From contig JAUILA010000021.1 in the NCBI GenBank assembly GCA_030432655.1, forward strand, positions 64,001-100,082: DNA of 36,082 bases, written 5' to 3'. Positions within the stretch are counted from its first letter, which is position 1. Each line of letters begins with the position of its first letter. The DNA is from Bacteroidia bacterium. GTDB lineage: Bacteria; Bacteroidota; Bacteroidia; Cytophagales; Cyclobacteriaceae. This document shows, piece after piece, positions 14,313 to 24,100 of this stretch. Position numbers and translations under genes: made by a program. The notes under the pieces were generated by a model. The model saw only the letters and a list, made by a program, of their open reading frames with translations. It was not told the origin of the DNA and ran no database searches.

Positions 14313-16559
14313 ATGGTAAAAAAAGTAATCCTGTATGCGCTGATTGGAATTGTATCCATCATTATTCTGGCCTTGATCGTACTTCCTTTTGTTTTGCCTT
14401 CCATTTTGGAGAATAACAGCAAGGACTGGATCGGGAGAAGTGTCGGACTTGAGAAGATGCGGGTAAATTATTTTACCGGAACGGTCCGGCTGTATAATTT
14501 TGATTTGTTTGAAAAGGATGATTCAACAGTTTTTGTCGGATTTGACACCCTGCTGATCGACACTGAGCCTTATCGGTTATTCAGTAAAACCTTCGTGATA
14601 GAGCAATTCTATCTTCAGGGCCTGTTCGTGGATGTGATCATGTATGATTCAGCTTTTAATTTTGATGATCTCACACAATTAGGTAACGATTCGACTTCTG
14701 TGCCGGAAGAAGAGCCACCGGATGACTCAGAGCCCCTTAAATTTGAGTTTTCTGATATGGAACTCCGGGATGCCGTGTTTATCGTCCAGGATGCAGAAAT
14801 ACAGGATAGTATAGAGATTGATGACTTTGATTTTTTCCTTCCTCACCTGGTCTGGAATCAACAGGAAGACAGTGAGGCAGACCTTCGTTTCGATTTCAAA
14901 AACGAAGGATATTTTGAAGCAACCGCTGATTATAACCCAGGGTCGAACAATTTTGCATTTGACTTCATACTTGGAAATTATGATATCTCCGGATACCAGG
15001 CATTTGCAGCTAAATATTTTAACGTGGGTAAGTTCGAAGGCATCATCGACCTCGGACTCAATCTTACCGGCAATGCTGAACAACTCGAACAAACATCTGC
15101 GTCAGGAAAATTCACGTTAAGTGACTTTGCGCTTTATGATGATAAGGACAGTGTTATGATTGGGTCTCAGCAATTGACGATTAATGTTGACGAGGTGAAT
15201 TATGCGGACAAGAAAATCCTGATAGACTCTGTTTTGATTGCCAGGCCATCTGTCTACTTCGAGGCGTATGATTCCACAAGTAACATTGCGCAGTATATTG
15301 AGCGCGTGATGCCGGCGGAAGACACGCTGCAACAGGAGGAAGTAAAAGTCGTAACGGTTTCAGATGAGGAAGAGCCAGAAGAGCCAATGGTAAATGAGGA
15401 TTCGACACAGCAATTCTTTGTACAGGTCAGTAACTTTTTACTGGAAAGAGGTGTCGTTCGGATGGCAGATTATAATCAGGAAAGATCCTTTGAATACCAG
15501 ATTTCGGAAATACATGTGTCGGCAGACTCAATCACAACTCAGACCGAATGGATGAACGCAGACCTAAGCATGCGGCTGAGTGACCGGGGGAAAATGGAAG
15601 GTGAATTCCTTGTTGATCTTTCCAATCCGCAGGATATGACACTTGATTTTACGATCAGTAGTTTGATGCTCGAAGATTTTGACGTGTATTGCCGGGAGGC
15701 GACAGGTTTTCCATTGATTTACGGCGATATGTATTTTAAATCCCATATGGATATACGGGACGACACCCTAAAGAGTCAGAATAACATCGTCATTCATAAC
15801 ATGAAATTGGGCAAACGGAGAAATCCCATAGGTCCGCCATTGAAATTTGCCATGTTCCTGTTGAAGGACAAAGACAAAGTGGTTCATATTGACATGCCTG
15901 TAGAGGGACCGGTCGGAGATTCAGGTACCGATATAGGAAAAATGTTCTGGGATACGTTCAGCGGATTACTTGGGAAGGTCGCATCAACTCCGTTCAAATT
16001 TATTGGTGCTGTACTGAATGTGTTTGATACGGATATTAAACATGTCAAATATGATTACCTGGACTCCGCCTTCACCAATCAGAAACAAAGACAAATGAAT
16101 ACGCTGCTCAAGATTGAAGATCTTGATGAGGAGTTAAAAATTGACCTGATATATTATAAGGATTCATTGCTGGAACGTCAGCAGATTGCAATGGATCTGA
16201 TCGCGGCTGAATTCGGTGGAAAGGAGAACCGGCGAAATTATAATCAACGCCTCAGGAGGTATGTTGAAAAGCGAATTAACACCGACACACTAAGTCTTGA
16301 GGAGGCCTGTCTTCGGCTGGCAGACAAGAGCCTGGTGGATTCAGTTTCGGCAGCATACGACAGTGCCCGGTTCAGCAGCCTGCGTAATTATTTACATGAA
16401 CAGCGTGACACGACTTCCATCTCGTTTTATCATTCAAGAGCTGCCGCCCCGAATAATGAAGACCGGAAACCGCGCTTTGAAGTGAAGTTGGGGATGAAAG
16501 ACGATTTTATTGAGGATAAATACGTGGATGAGCCTGATGCGAAGGAGCCGGAGAATTAA
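14313..16559 (+). CDS. AsmA/DUF748-like envelope protein
   Basis: This 748-residue protein has an N-terminal transmembrane helix (about 5-27) and a long beta-rich region of alternating hydrophobic strands. It includes an RNYFTG-like segment after the membrane helix (MRVNYFTGTVRLYNF) and many FxxxDLxL-type strands, as in AsmA/DUF748 proteins. Acidic linkers (about 128-142 and 345-365) break it into blocks, and the last 150 residues are charged and helical. Related AsmA-like proteins are thought to sit in the periplasm, bridge inner and outer membranes and affect lipid movement. Here that is inference. Its TAA stop shares bases with the stop of the convergent porin gene. Confidence 0.7.
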   Translation: MVKKVILYALIGIVSIIILALIVLPFVLPSILENNSKDWIGRSVGLEKMRVNYFTGTVRLYNFDLFEKDDSTVFVGFDTLLIDTEPYRLFSKTFVIEQFYLQGLFVDVIMYDSAFNFDDLTQLGNDSTSVPEEEPPDDSEPLKFEFSDMELRDAVFIVQDAEIQDSIEIDDFDFFLPHLVWNQQEDSEADLRFDFKNEGYFEATADYNPGSNNFAFDFILGNYDISGYQAFAAKYFNVGKFEGIIDLGLNLTGNAEQLEQTSASGKFTLSDFALYDDKDSVMIGSQQLTINVDEVNYADKKILIDSVLIARPSVYFEAYDSTSNIAQYIERVMPAEDTLQQEEVKVVTVSDEEEPEEPMVNEDSTQQFFVQVSNFLLERGVVRMADYNQERSFEYQISEIHVSADSITTQTEWMNADLSMRLSDRGKMEGEFLVDLSNPQDMTLDFTISSLMLEDFDVYCREATGFPLIYGDMYFKSHMDIRDDTLKSQNNIVIHNMKLGKRRNPIGPPLKFAMFLLKDKDKVVHIDMPVEGPVGDSGTDIGKMFWDTFSGLLGKVASTPFKFIGAVLNVFDTDIKHVKYDYLDSAFTNQKQRQMNTLLKIEDLDEELKIDLIYYKDSLLERQQIAMDLIAAEFGGKENRRNYNQRLRRYVEKRINTDTLSLEEACLRLADKSLVDSVSAAYDSARFSSLRNYLHEQRDTTSISFYHSRAAAPNNEDRKPRFEVKLGMKDDFIEDKYVDEPDAKEPEN

Positions 16560-17737
16560 TTGCTTCTTTTTATATAGGTGGTAAATCTGCGTTGAAGGTC
16601 AATTTTGATTCCCAGGGTCATTACGTCTGTTTCCTCGAATCCGAATTGATTGGTACCATTGGATAGCCGGTACTCGCTGTATATTGTAATAAGTTGTACG
16701 GGTTTAAATTCTGCCCCAAATACGAAATAGTTTGTTTCGAAATCGGTGTCAACAGGTAATCCACTTACGTCCGGGAAGTACCCGTTATATCCGGCCAGGA
16801 CAGAAAATAAAGGCCTTTTGAATTTTATAAATAGCTCCAGCCCCCGGGCGTTGAATACCGCCGCAATCAACTCTTCTTCAACCAGCGTTTCAGTAAGATC
16901 GCCGTTTGTCTGATTGACTGCCACAATGCCAAGGTCCCACAGTTTAGAATTATATGCCAAACCGATTGCCAGGTACTCAGGGTCTCCATCAGCGCCAAGT
17001 GTACGATCAGTAAGTGCGCTGGAAATATATGATTTGTTAAACGCGCCGCCCAGTTTCAGGCCATCCAGCACTTCATACTGGAGACTTACTCCATACCCGT
17101 CGAATACCTGATCGGTATCGGTTGTCCGAAGCGAAGCCTGAAATCCTATCATAAATTTTCCAATCTGATTCCGGTAACTCACTGTTTGTGCGGCTCGTCC
17201 TGTGCCTGAATTTCCCCCATCAGATGCAGCTACATAGGTCGCGCTGCCCTGGCCTCCGAACACATTGAATTTGTCGGTGTATCCGGTAATATCATAATAT
17301 ACGCTCCATTGCTTTCCGATAGTAACCTTGCCATAATTCCCGAACTCAATACCCAGATACCCCAGCCTGGTGACAAACACCTGCTGATTCTGAATATCCT
17401 CCAGTGTGATAAATCCGCTGTTTGTATTGGCATCCGTATTAAAGATCTGGGGACTCCTGAATAGATTTATGGCAAGCTCAGCCCCGCCAAAGAACCGGAT
17501 ATTTTTATGGAAAACGGATAATTCCAACCCCATTCTTGACGCATTCTCCTGTATCTCCAGCTCTTCATTGTAATAGGCAAAGTGTCCTCTGAAACTTCCC
17601 CAGGTAGAAAATTCAATCATAGTGGAATCGTTTTCTGCAGACTGGGCAATCACCGTGAGGCCCGCGGAAGAGAAGATGAATGCAAGCGTCAGTACAAAAC
17701 GGAAGACCATGGATTGGCGATTGGCAACTTCAGTCAT
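16556..17737 (-). CDS. Outer-membrane porin of the general (16-strand-like) type
   Basis: This 393-residue protein has a signal peptide (hydrophobic core VFRFVLTLAFIFSSAGL, cleavage near IAQ-SA; the ATG at 17710 is an alternative start). The mature protein is a run of amphipathic strands ending in a hydrophobic C-terminal strand. The GNYGKVTIGKQWSVYYDITG stretch resembles the channel-constriction region of general Gram-negative porins. It probably forms a diffusion channel in the outer membrane, and specificity cannot be read. It lies 58 bases downstream of a lipoprotein gene on the same strand and may be co-transcribed with it. Confidence 0.75.
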   Translation of the reverse strand: MTEVANRQSMVFRFVLTLAFIFSSAGLTVIAQSAENDSTMIEFSTWGSFRGHFAYYNEELEIQENASRMGLELSVFHKNIRFFGGAELAINLFRSPQIFNTDANTNSGFITLEDIQNQQVFVTRLGYLGIEFGNYGKVTIGKQWSVYYDITGYTDKFNVFGGQGSATYVAASDGGNSGTGRAAQTVSYRNQIGKFMIGFQASLRTTDTDQVFDGYGVSLQYEVLDGLKLGGAFNKSYISSALTDRTLGADGDPEYLAIGLAYNSKLWDLGIVAVNQTNGDLTETLVEEELIAAVFNARGLELFIKFKRPLFSVLAGYNGYFPDVSGLPVDTDFETNYFVFGAEFKPVQLITIYSEYRLSNGTNQFGFEETDVMTLGIKIDLQRRFTTYIKRSN

Positions 17738-17795
17738 TTTCCGATTAGTAAACGAAGGATGGCTTTATTAAAAATAAGTAGTCTATTCATCCGGT

Positions 17796-18320
17796 TTATA
17801 CACTTTCCAGGGCCAGGTCCATGAAGGCAATTTCATCCGTACTGTCGCCGTCTACGTCAAATTCAACCGGACCGGCAATATACAATACCTCATCGATCAC
17901 ATTCACAGCCAGGAAGGCTTCGTCTTCCCCGGGTTCATCGCCATCCACCAGGATGACCAGAGCATTGCCGCTGAATCCCGTTTGTCCGGCAAACTGGGAC
18001 GTGCCTTCTCCGGGCAGGGTAAAACTGAATGTAAAACGCCCGTCCGATTGAATGATGAGGGTGGCGCTGCCTCCTTCAGCGATTATGTCAAGTATGTTTG
18101 TTTCGTCATCCTGATCTTCGAATGTAGCGATTGTGGCATTCCACGTGCCAGCAAGATCGGACATGGCATACACGCTTCCCTCCAGCGGATAATCGAATGT
18201 ACCGGGTTCGTCATCACTTCCACATGAGCTGAAAGTCAAAAAAGTCATAAGGGAAAAAGCCACGAGAAAAAAGCGGGAATATCGCAATTGAGGTTCTGCA
18301 GGCAACATAATTGAAAACAT
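17796..18320 (-). CDS. Lipocalin-like lipoprotein of unknown function
   Basis: This 174-residue protein has a lipoprotein signal ending FLTFSSC, with the lipidated Cys at about residue 33. The N-terminal region is slightly long, and the in-frame ATG at 18308 is a reasonable alternative start. The mature part has DLAGTWNATIATFED early on, followed by strands, the pattern of the small lipocalin-like lipoproteins common in Bacteroidota. It is rich in Asp and Glu with no catalytic motif. It precedes the porin gene in the same direction, which suggests a shared outer-membrane role, but nothing more specific. Confidence 0.68.
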   Translation of the reverse strand: MFSIMLPAEPQLRYSRFFLVAFSLMTFLTFSSCGSDDEPGTFDYPLEGSVYAMSDLAGTWNATIATFEDQDDETNILDIIAEGGSATLIIQSDGRFTFSFTLPGEGTSQFAGQTGFSGNALVILVDGDEPGEDEAFLAVNVIDEVLYIAGPVEFDVDGDSTDEIAFMDLALESV

Positions 18321-18712
18321 TGGTTATCAATAAGTTACTATAAATTAGATTAAAATGCTTCTTTTTAATCCGCGTTGAGGATTGCTTCGTTTTATTTTTT
18401 TAAAAATTATTCAATTTACGCGGTTACCTTACATGTGTTTTTCATATTTAAAAAGTGAAAAAATAGTTATAAACACACAAAATTAACGTTCAGAAGCCTG
18501 ATTTTTAGTATTTAAACTCCTAATTTGGCTCTACTTAAATACGGCGTTTTTGAAATATGTTGTACATGAAAAAAAAGCGTCTCAAATCATTTGCAGATAA
18601 CGATTTCCTGAAGGTAAAAATGATTCCGGTTTACAGGAGATATATACCCGTGCAACATCAGACAATTTGAAATTTCTTAAAAAAATATCTATTAAAGCAA
18701 AATAGAAAGCAT
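18321..18712. other. 392-base intergenic region between divergent genes
   Basis: The region is A/T-rich and separates the minus-strand lipoprotein gene from the plus-strand epimerase gene. It holds a small hairpin, AATCC/GGATT (about 18367-18383), followed by a T-rich run, an ACATGTAA on the minus strand at 18429-18436, and a short basic ORF (18557-18670, listed separately). I found no exact TAnnTTTG box on either strand, no tRNA-like fold and no mobile-element ends. Confidence 0.5.
18557..18670 (+). CDS. Possible 37-residue basic micro-protein
   Basis: ATG at 18557 (or ATG at 18566) opens a frame to TGA at 18668-18670. The product begins MLYMKKKRLKSFADND and is strongly basic, with a hydrophobic PVYRRYIPV stretch. 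It ends 42 bases before the epimerase gene. No homology is recognised and a frame this short can occur by chance, so this is a weak call. Confidence 0.2.
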   Translation: MLYMKKKRLKSFADNDFLKVKMIPVYRRYIPVQHQTI

Positions 18713-19684
18713 ATGAATGAAAGTAAAAAAGTTCTCGTTTGTGGAGCAGGAGGCTTCATAGGAGGGCACCTGGTTAATCGACTTAAATCCGAAGGCTATT
18801 GGGTTCGGGGAGTTGACCTTAAGGAAAATGAGTTCGGTAATATGAACGCGGATGAATTCATTCTGGGGGATCTCTGTGATCCGGAAGTGGCAAACAAAAG
18901 TGTTCAGGGAATTTCAGAAGTGTATCAGCTTGCCGCTGACATGGGTGGTGCAGGCTACATTTTCACCGGAGAAAATGATGCATCAGTGATGCACAATTCA
19001 TCCCTGTGTAATTTGAATGTACTGCATGCAAGTTATAAGCATGGTGTCAAGAAGATTTTCTATTCGTCTTCGGCGTGCATTTACCCGGAATATAATCAGA
19101 TGGATCCCGACAATCCGAAATGTAGCGAAGAATCAGCCTACCCGGCTGCGCCCGATAGTGAGTATGGCTGGGAAAAACTATTCAGTGAACGTCTCTATAT
19201 GTCGTATCAGCGGAACTTTAATATGGAGGTCAGGATAGCAAGATTTCATAATATTTTCGGACCCCAGGGTACCTGGACCGGCGGCAGGGAAAAAGCCCCG
19301 GCTGCAATATGCCGAAAAGTTGCTGCAGCAGAAAACGGAGACCGTATTGAGATCTGGGGAGATGGAAAACAAACGCGATCTTTCCTTTACATCGATGAGT
19401 GTGTGGAAGGGATCAGGCTACTGATGGAATCCGATTTTACCGGTCCTGTCAACATAGGCTCGGAATATGCGATTTCAATCAACGATTTCACCAAACTCAT
19501 TATCGATATTTCCGGTAAGGATATTGGCATTGACCATATACCCGGACCGCTTGGAGTCCGCGGACGGAATTCTGATAATAATCTGCTGAGAGAGAAGCTT
19601 AACTGGGAACCCAAGATGACGCTTCGTGAAGGCATATCCATCACGTATGACTGGATAAAAGAGCAGTTAAAAGTAACTGCCTGA
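18713..19684 (+). CDS. GDP-mannose 3,5-epimerase-like NAD-dependent epimerase
   Basis: This 323-residue protein is an extended short-chain dehydrogenase/reductase with the NAD-binding GAGGFIGGH at residues 11-19. It resembles plant GDP-D-mannose 3,5-epimerase to a striking degree. It has LAADMGGAGYI (73-83), SSSACIYPEY (118-127), Tyr151-x3-Lys155, RFHNIFGPQGTW (177-188), GGREKAPAAICRK (190-202) and an RGRNSDNNL segment near the C-terminus. Ser120, Cys122, Tyr151, Lys155 and Lys194 match the catalytic and substrate-binding positions known in the Arabidopsis enzyme. The expected reaction is GDP-D-mannose to GDP-L-galactose, with GDP-L-gulose as a side product, in the cytosol. No glycosyltransferase or other nucleotide-sugar gene is adjacent, so the product's use is unknown. 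Confidence 0.85.
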   Translation: MNESKKVLVCGAGGFIGGHLVNRLKSEGYWVRGVDLKENEFGNMNADEFILGDLCDPEVANKSVQGISEVYQLAADMGGAGYIFTGENDASVMHNSSLCNLNVLHASYKHGVKKIFYSSSACIYPEYNQMDPDNPKCSEESAYPAAPDSEYGWEKLFSERLYMSYQRNFNMEVRIARFHNIFGPQGTWTGGREKAPAAICRKVAAAENGDRIEIWGDGKQTRSFLYIDECVEGIRLLMESDFTGPVNIGSEYAISINDFTKLIIDISGKDIGIDHIPGPLGVRGRNSDNNLLREKLNWEPKMTLREGISITYDWIKEQLKVTA

Positions 19685-19698
19685 TAGTAAATAAACCG

Positions 19699-19738
19699 GA
19701 TTGGGCTGGATGGTATTTATTTGCCGACCAGCCCGATC
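19699..19738. terminator. Stem-loop terminator between convergent epimerase and tolC genes
   Basis: GATTGGGCTGG (19699-19709) pairs with CCAGCCCGATC (19728-19738) in an 11-base stem with one G-T pair and an 18-base loop. On the minus strand the stem is followed by a T-rich stretch (GGTTTATTTA) after two bases, so it best fits termination of the efflux operon. It could also act for the epimerase gene. Confidence 0.5.
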
Positions 19739-19769
19739 GGGATATTCCTTTAAGTTGCCGGTTGCTATG

Positions 19770-21119
19770 TTAATTTGACTCAACCGGCTCTACCAGCTGA
19801 CCGGAAAGGTAGTAGAGATTGGTCTCTGACACCTTGGTCTGGATGCTAAGCTGAACCACACTATATCTTGAGCTTAACAGGTTTAACTGTGCTTCCCGTA
19901 GCTGCAGGCCATTGATCTCCCCGGTTGTGAAAGCCTCCTGGCTTCGCTGGTAATTTGCTTCAGCCAATTCCAGGTTGCGGATATTCAGGGCAAGCAATTC
20001 TTTGTTCGTTTCAAAATTATTATACGTTGTAAGCAGATCGGTTTTTAACTGATTTTCGGTTTGCTCAATCCGAACCTGGCTGCTTTCGACCAGAATTTGA
20101 GCATTTTGCTGGGCACGCCGCGTATTTCCCCCGTTAAAAATATTGTAACTCAGTGTGGCGCCGGCATTCCAGCCGTAGTTCCGCTGGGAAATAATAAATC
20201 CTGCATCGTTATTCGTGTTGTTGTACGCGTATCCTGCCGAAAGATCAAGCGCCGGAAAATAATTGGCTTCCGCAATCTTGACATCCAGTTCGCTGGAAGT
20301 AAGCGTCGCCCGGGAAATGAGGTAATTGGAATTTTTCATTAGTGCATCATTGAGCAAATCACCAAGGTCAATATACTCCTGGTAATCAATGTCGGAGGAA
20401 ACACTGAAGATCGAATCAGGATCAATTCCCATCGTATTATTCAGGCTCTTCAGGGCGTTCTGATAACGCAACCTTGCATCAATCAGACTCGTGCTGTCAT
20501 TGCGAAGATCAACTTCGGCATTCAGGAATTCTACTTTGGAGAATGCGCCGAAATTATAATTCTCACGGGCACGCTGGACACGATCCTGTGAAATATTCAC
20601 CGACTCCTGCCTCAACCGGTACTCTTCCAGACGAGCCACGGCATTCAGGTACTGATCCATGACATTCAGGATGGTCAGCTCCATACTGGCGCGGAGCTGC
20701 AATTCGCTGAGGTACTGATCATTTTGAAGTTGTTTGTAGGTGTTGATCCGTGAGCCACCACTGAACAGGTTATAATTCATCACCGCATTCGCATTGAGCG
20801 TTTTGGAAACAGCCCCGGATGCTTCGATAGGAGGTTGCTCCGGACTCGCAAATTCCAGCTTGGTATTATTGGAGGAATAGTCATACCCTGCATTCACATC
20901 CACCCGGGGAAGCAGCCCGGCGTTGCCAATCGTATTATTGTTTTGAACAATCTCCAGATCATTCTCGGCAATCCGGATATCAAAATTTCGCTGCAGAGCG
21001 ATGTTAATTGCCTCCTCCAGACCAACGACATACGTCGAATCCGGCATTTGGGACACTGCCTGTGCCATGCAGAGGGACGGAAGTGTCAGGAGAATAAGGA
21101 GCAGCTTATATATTTTCAT
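19770..21119 (-). CDS. TolC-family outer-membrane efflux channel
   Basis: The ATG at 21119 gives 449 residues with a signal peptide (MKIYKLLLILLTLPSLCMAQ). The frame is open upstream to an ATG at 21185, but that extension would bury the signal. Two homologous halves of long coiled-coil helices and short strands follow, with the usual LEEAINIALQRNFDIRIAENDLEI start and a second half around SELDVKIAEANYFPALDLSAGY. The trimeric channel would carry substrates across the outer membrane. It is the last gene of the efflux operon: its first 14 bases overlap the end of the RND pump gene, implying coupled translation. Confidence 0.9.
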   Translation of the reverse strand: MKIYKLLLILLTLPSLCMAQAVSQMPDSTYVVGLEEAINIALQRNFDIRIAENDLEIVQNNNTIGNAGLLPRVDVNAGYDYSSNNTKLEFASPEQPPIEASGAVSKTLNANAVMNYNLFSGGSRINTYKQLQNDQYLSELQLRASMELTILNVMDQYLNAVARLEEYRLRQESVNISQDRVQRARENYNFGAFSKVEFLNAEVDLRNDSTSLIDARLRYQNALKSLNNTMGIDPDSIFSVSSDIDYQEYIDLGDLLNDALMKNSNYLISRATLTSSELDVKIAEANYFPALDLSAGYAYNNTNNDAGFIISQRNYGWNAGATLSYNIFNGGNTRRAQQNAQILVESSQVRIEQTENQLKTDLLTTYNNFETNKELLALNIRNLELAEANYQRSQEAFTTGEINGLQLREAQLNLLSSRYSVVQLSIQTKVSETNLYYLSGQLVEPVESN

Positions 21120-24100
21120 AATGTTTTGCATTTTGCTGACGCATAATTGCTTTTTCAACTTCTTCATGGGTGGGTTTGGTACCACTGAACAACCATTTTA
21201 GAAGGACTTTCGACCGGTTGAATGTGGACATGAATACCGGGAGGATCAGGGTCAGGAAAAATGATCCGCCGAGCAGCCCGTAAGCAATTGTAATTGCCAT
21301 AGGAACCAGGAACTGGGCCTGGAAACTTTTCTCAAGGATCAGCGGTGCCAGTCCGGCCGCCGTAGTGATCGTGGTCAGGAAGATTGGGCGGAAACGCGTC
21401 ATTGCGGTTTCCATCAGGGCTTCATCATATTTCTTGCCTTCTTTCAGATAACTGTTAAAAGCCCCTACGAATACGAGTCCGTCGTTTACAATCACCCCGA
21501 TCAATGCTATGAATCCCAGAAAGGAGAGCAGGCTCATGGGCATCCCATGAATATAATGTCCCCAGCCGGCACCGATTAGTCCGAATGGAACGACCAGTAA
21601 AAGTGCTACGGACTGGCTTACGGAACGGAAAGTGATGATTAGCAACGCGCCCATCAGCAGGAGAATTACGGGCCCCACCTTGGCAATGGAAGCAAACATT
21701 TTTGCCGTTTCCCGCTGTTGACCGTCCAGCTGAATCGTGACATCCGGATACCGTTCTGAGACGGTGGGGATGACATTTGCGCTGACCCTGTTGATCATTT
21801 CGGTGACAGAAACGTCAAACGAGGAAACCTCACCCTCCAGGGTTATTTGTTGTTTTCCGTCGAGGTGGTTTATGGTAATCAACCCGTTAACCGGGGTTAA
21901 ATTGGCAATTTCACGCACCGGGACCAGCGTGCCCTGGCTGGTACGGATCCGCATGTCTTTCAGTGATTCGAGCGATTGCCGGTTATCAATATCATACCGA
22001 ACCCAAACTTTGACCTCATCGTCACCCCGCTGAAGCCGTTGTGCTTCAAACCCGAAAAAGCCTGACCGTATTTTTGAGATCACTTCCTGGGTGGTAAATC
22101 CGAGAGCCCGGCCTGTTTCGTTCAGTGTCACCTTGACTTCAGGCTGATCTGCCTGGTCATTGGTAACGAGGTCTTTGACCATACCCGTTTTCAGGATTTC
22201 TGTTTTCAGGTCTTCGACCGCGGTCCGGAGTCTGGAAAAATCGGAACCGGAGACCGAAATATTGAGCGGCTTCCCAAACGGAGTAGCTGTTTCAAAGCTG
22301 AGCTGGGTGGCATTAGGAATCGATCCGACCGCTTCCCGGATGTCGGAGGCAATCTGGAAACTCCGCAAATCACGGTTTTCGGAAGAAACCAGGTATCCGG
22401 TTACAACCCCCCGGTTGCTGCCTGGTCCAAGGCTCCATTCAATGTTTTCTATTATCGGCTGACCCAGATCATCCTCATATTTCTTTTCCAGGTCCTGGAT
22501 GGAACTTTCTATCCGGCGGATAGTAGACTCTGTAATTCCCTCGGAAGTACCTGATGGAAACTCCAGGGTTACATTCACCTGAGTTTGTTCAATATTTGGG
22601 AAAAAGGTGGTTCTGATAATTCCGCCGCTGATAGCGCCGATAGTGACAATCAGTAGTCCCACCACGATCATGAAGGCGAATACCTTGTAGCGCAGGACAA
22701 AGATCAGCAGGGGTTTAAAAAATTTGTTCCTGAATTGTATCAGCAGGTTTTCGACTTTAACCTTGATTCTGCTTGGGTGCGCTTCGTTGGTCAGGTCCTT
22801 AATATGTGCCAGGTGTGCCGGAAGAAATAGTATTACTTCAATCAGGGAGAATCCCAGTGCAAAGATCACCACCGTGGCTACGTCAGAGAAAAATTCTCCG
22901 AGCTGTCCGTCGATGAAGAAGAAAAAAGCAAAGGCCAGGCACGTCGTCGTAATGGCGGAGGTAATGGCGGGGATAACCTCCATGGTGCCATCCACTACGG
23001 CGCGCCACTTTGTTTTTCCGCGCTCATAATGCTGAAATACATTCTCCCCGACCACAATCCCGTCGTCGACCAGGATTCCGATTACCAGGATCATACCAAA
23101 AAGCGACAAGACGTTGATGGTGATGTCGGTGAGGCTAAGGAAAATGAACATGCCAAGGAATGAGATCGGAATGCCGATGGCCACCCAGAATGCCAGGCGG
23201 ATCCGGAGAAAAAGGGCCAGCAATACAAATACAAGGATCGCCCCGATGATGCCATTAGTCGTCAGCAGGTTGATGCGCTCCTGTAACACTTCTGTACCGT
23301 CCCGGATGAGCGTGGCCTCCACCACGGTATTCTGATTATTGAATTCATCAATGTATTCAATGACGGATGAGGCCGCATCGAGTATGTTTTCCTCGTTGAG
23401 TGTGTTGACGGTTATGAGAATTGCCCGCTGTCCGTTGTAGTAAGCCTTATTCGTGTCTTCTGACCAGTCTTCGTTTACGGTTGCCATATCCCGCAGGCGT
23501 ACAACATTTCCGTCATCCAGCGTTTTGACCACAATATCCCCGAGTTGATCCGCATAATATTGCCGCTGATCTGCGCGTATGATTACTTCAGTCTGGGACT
23601 TGATCCGGCCACCCGTCGTTTGGATGTTTTCAGCCTGAACTGCCCGGGCGACATCCTCGAAAGTGAGTCCAAAGGCGCGGAGTTTTGATTCAGTTAGTCC
23701 GATCTCTATCTCCTCATTGGTATATCCTGATAGCTGGATTTTAGAGATATTAGGGTAGCTGCGAAGTCCGTCTTCAAAGCTTTCCGCCTGTTCTTTAAGC
23801 GTTCGTAAAGGGACGTCCCCGGTAATGGCCACCTTGGCAGTGAAGTTCAGATTCTCCTGCACATACGTTACCAGTTGTTCCATGTCCGCCGGAAAATTAG
23901 AGATCTGGTCTACCGCATTCTTAACATCCTGGAGCACCAGGTCTGCATTTTGTCCATAATCCAGTTCGACCGTAATCCTTGCTGAATTCTCCTGCGAAGT
24001 TGAAGTCACCCGGTCAATACCGCTGACGCTTTTCAGGTTTTCCTCTATTTTAAGCGTGATCCCTTCTTCTACTTCCCGCGGAGAAGCCCCGGGATAAATT

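Noticed and set aside
21120-21185. Longer N-terminus for the TolC protein (start at 21185)
   Set aside because: It would put 22 residues before a clear signal peptide and lengthen the overlap with the RND gene to 80 bases.
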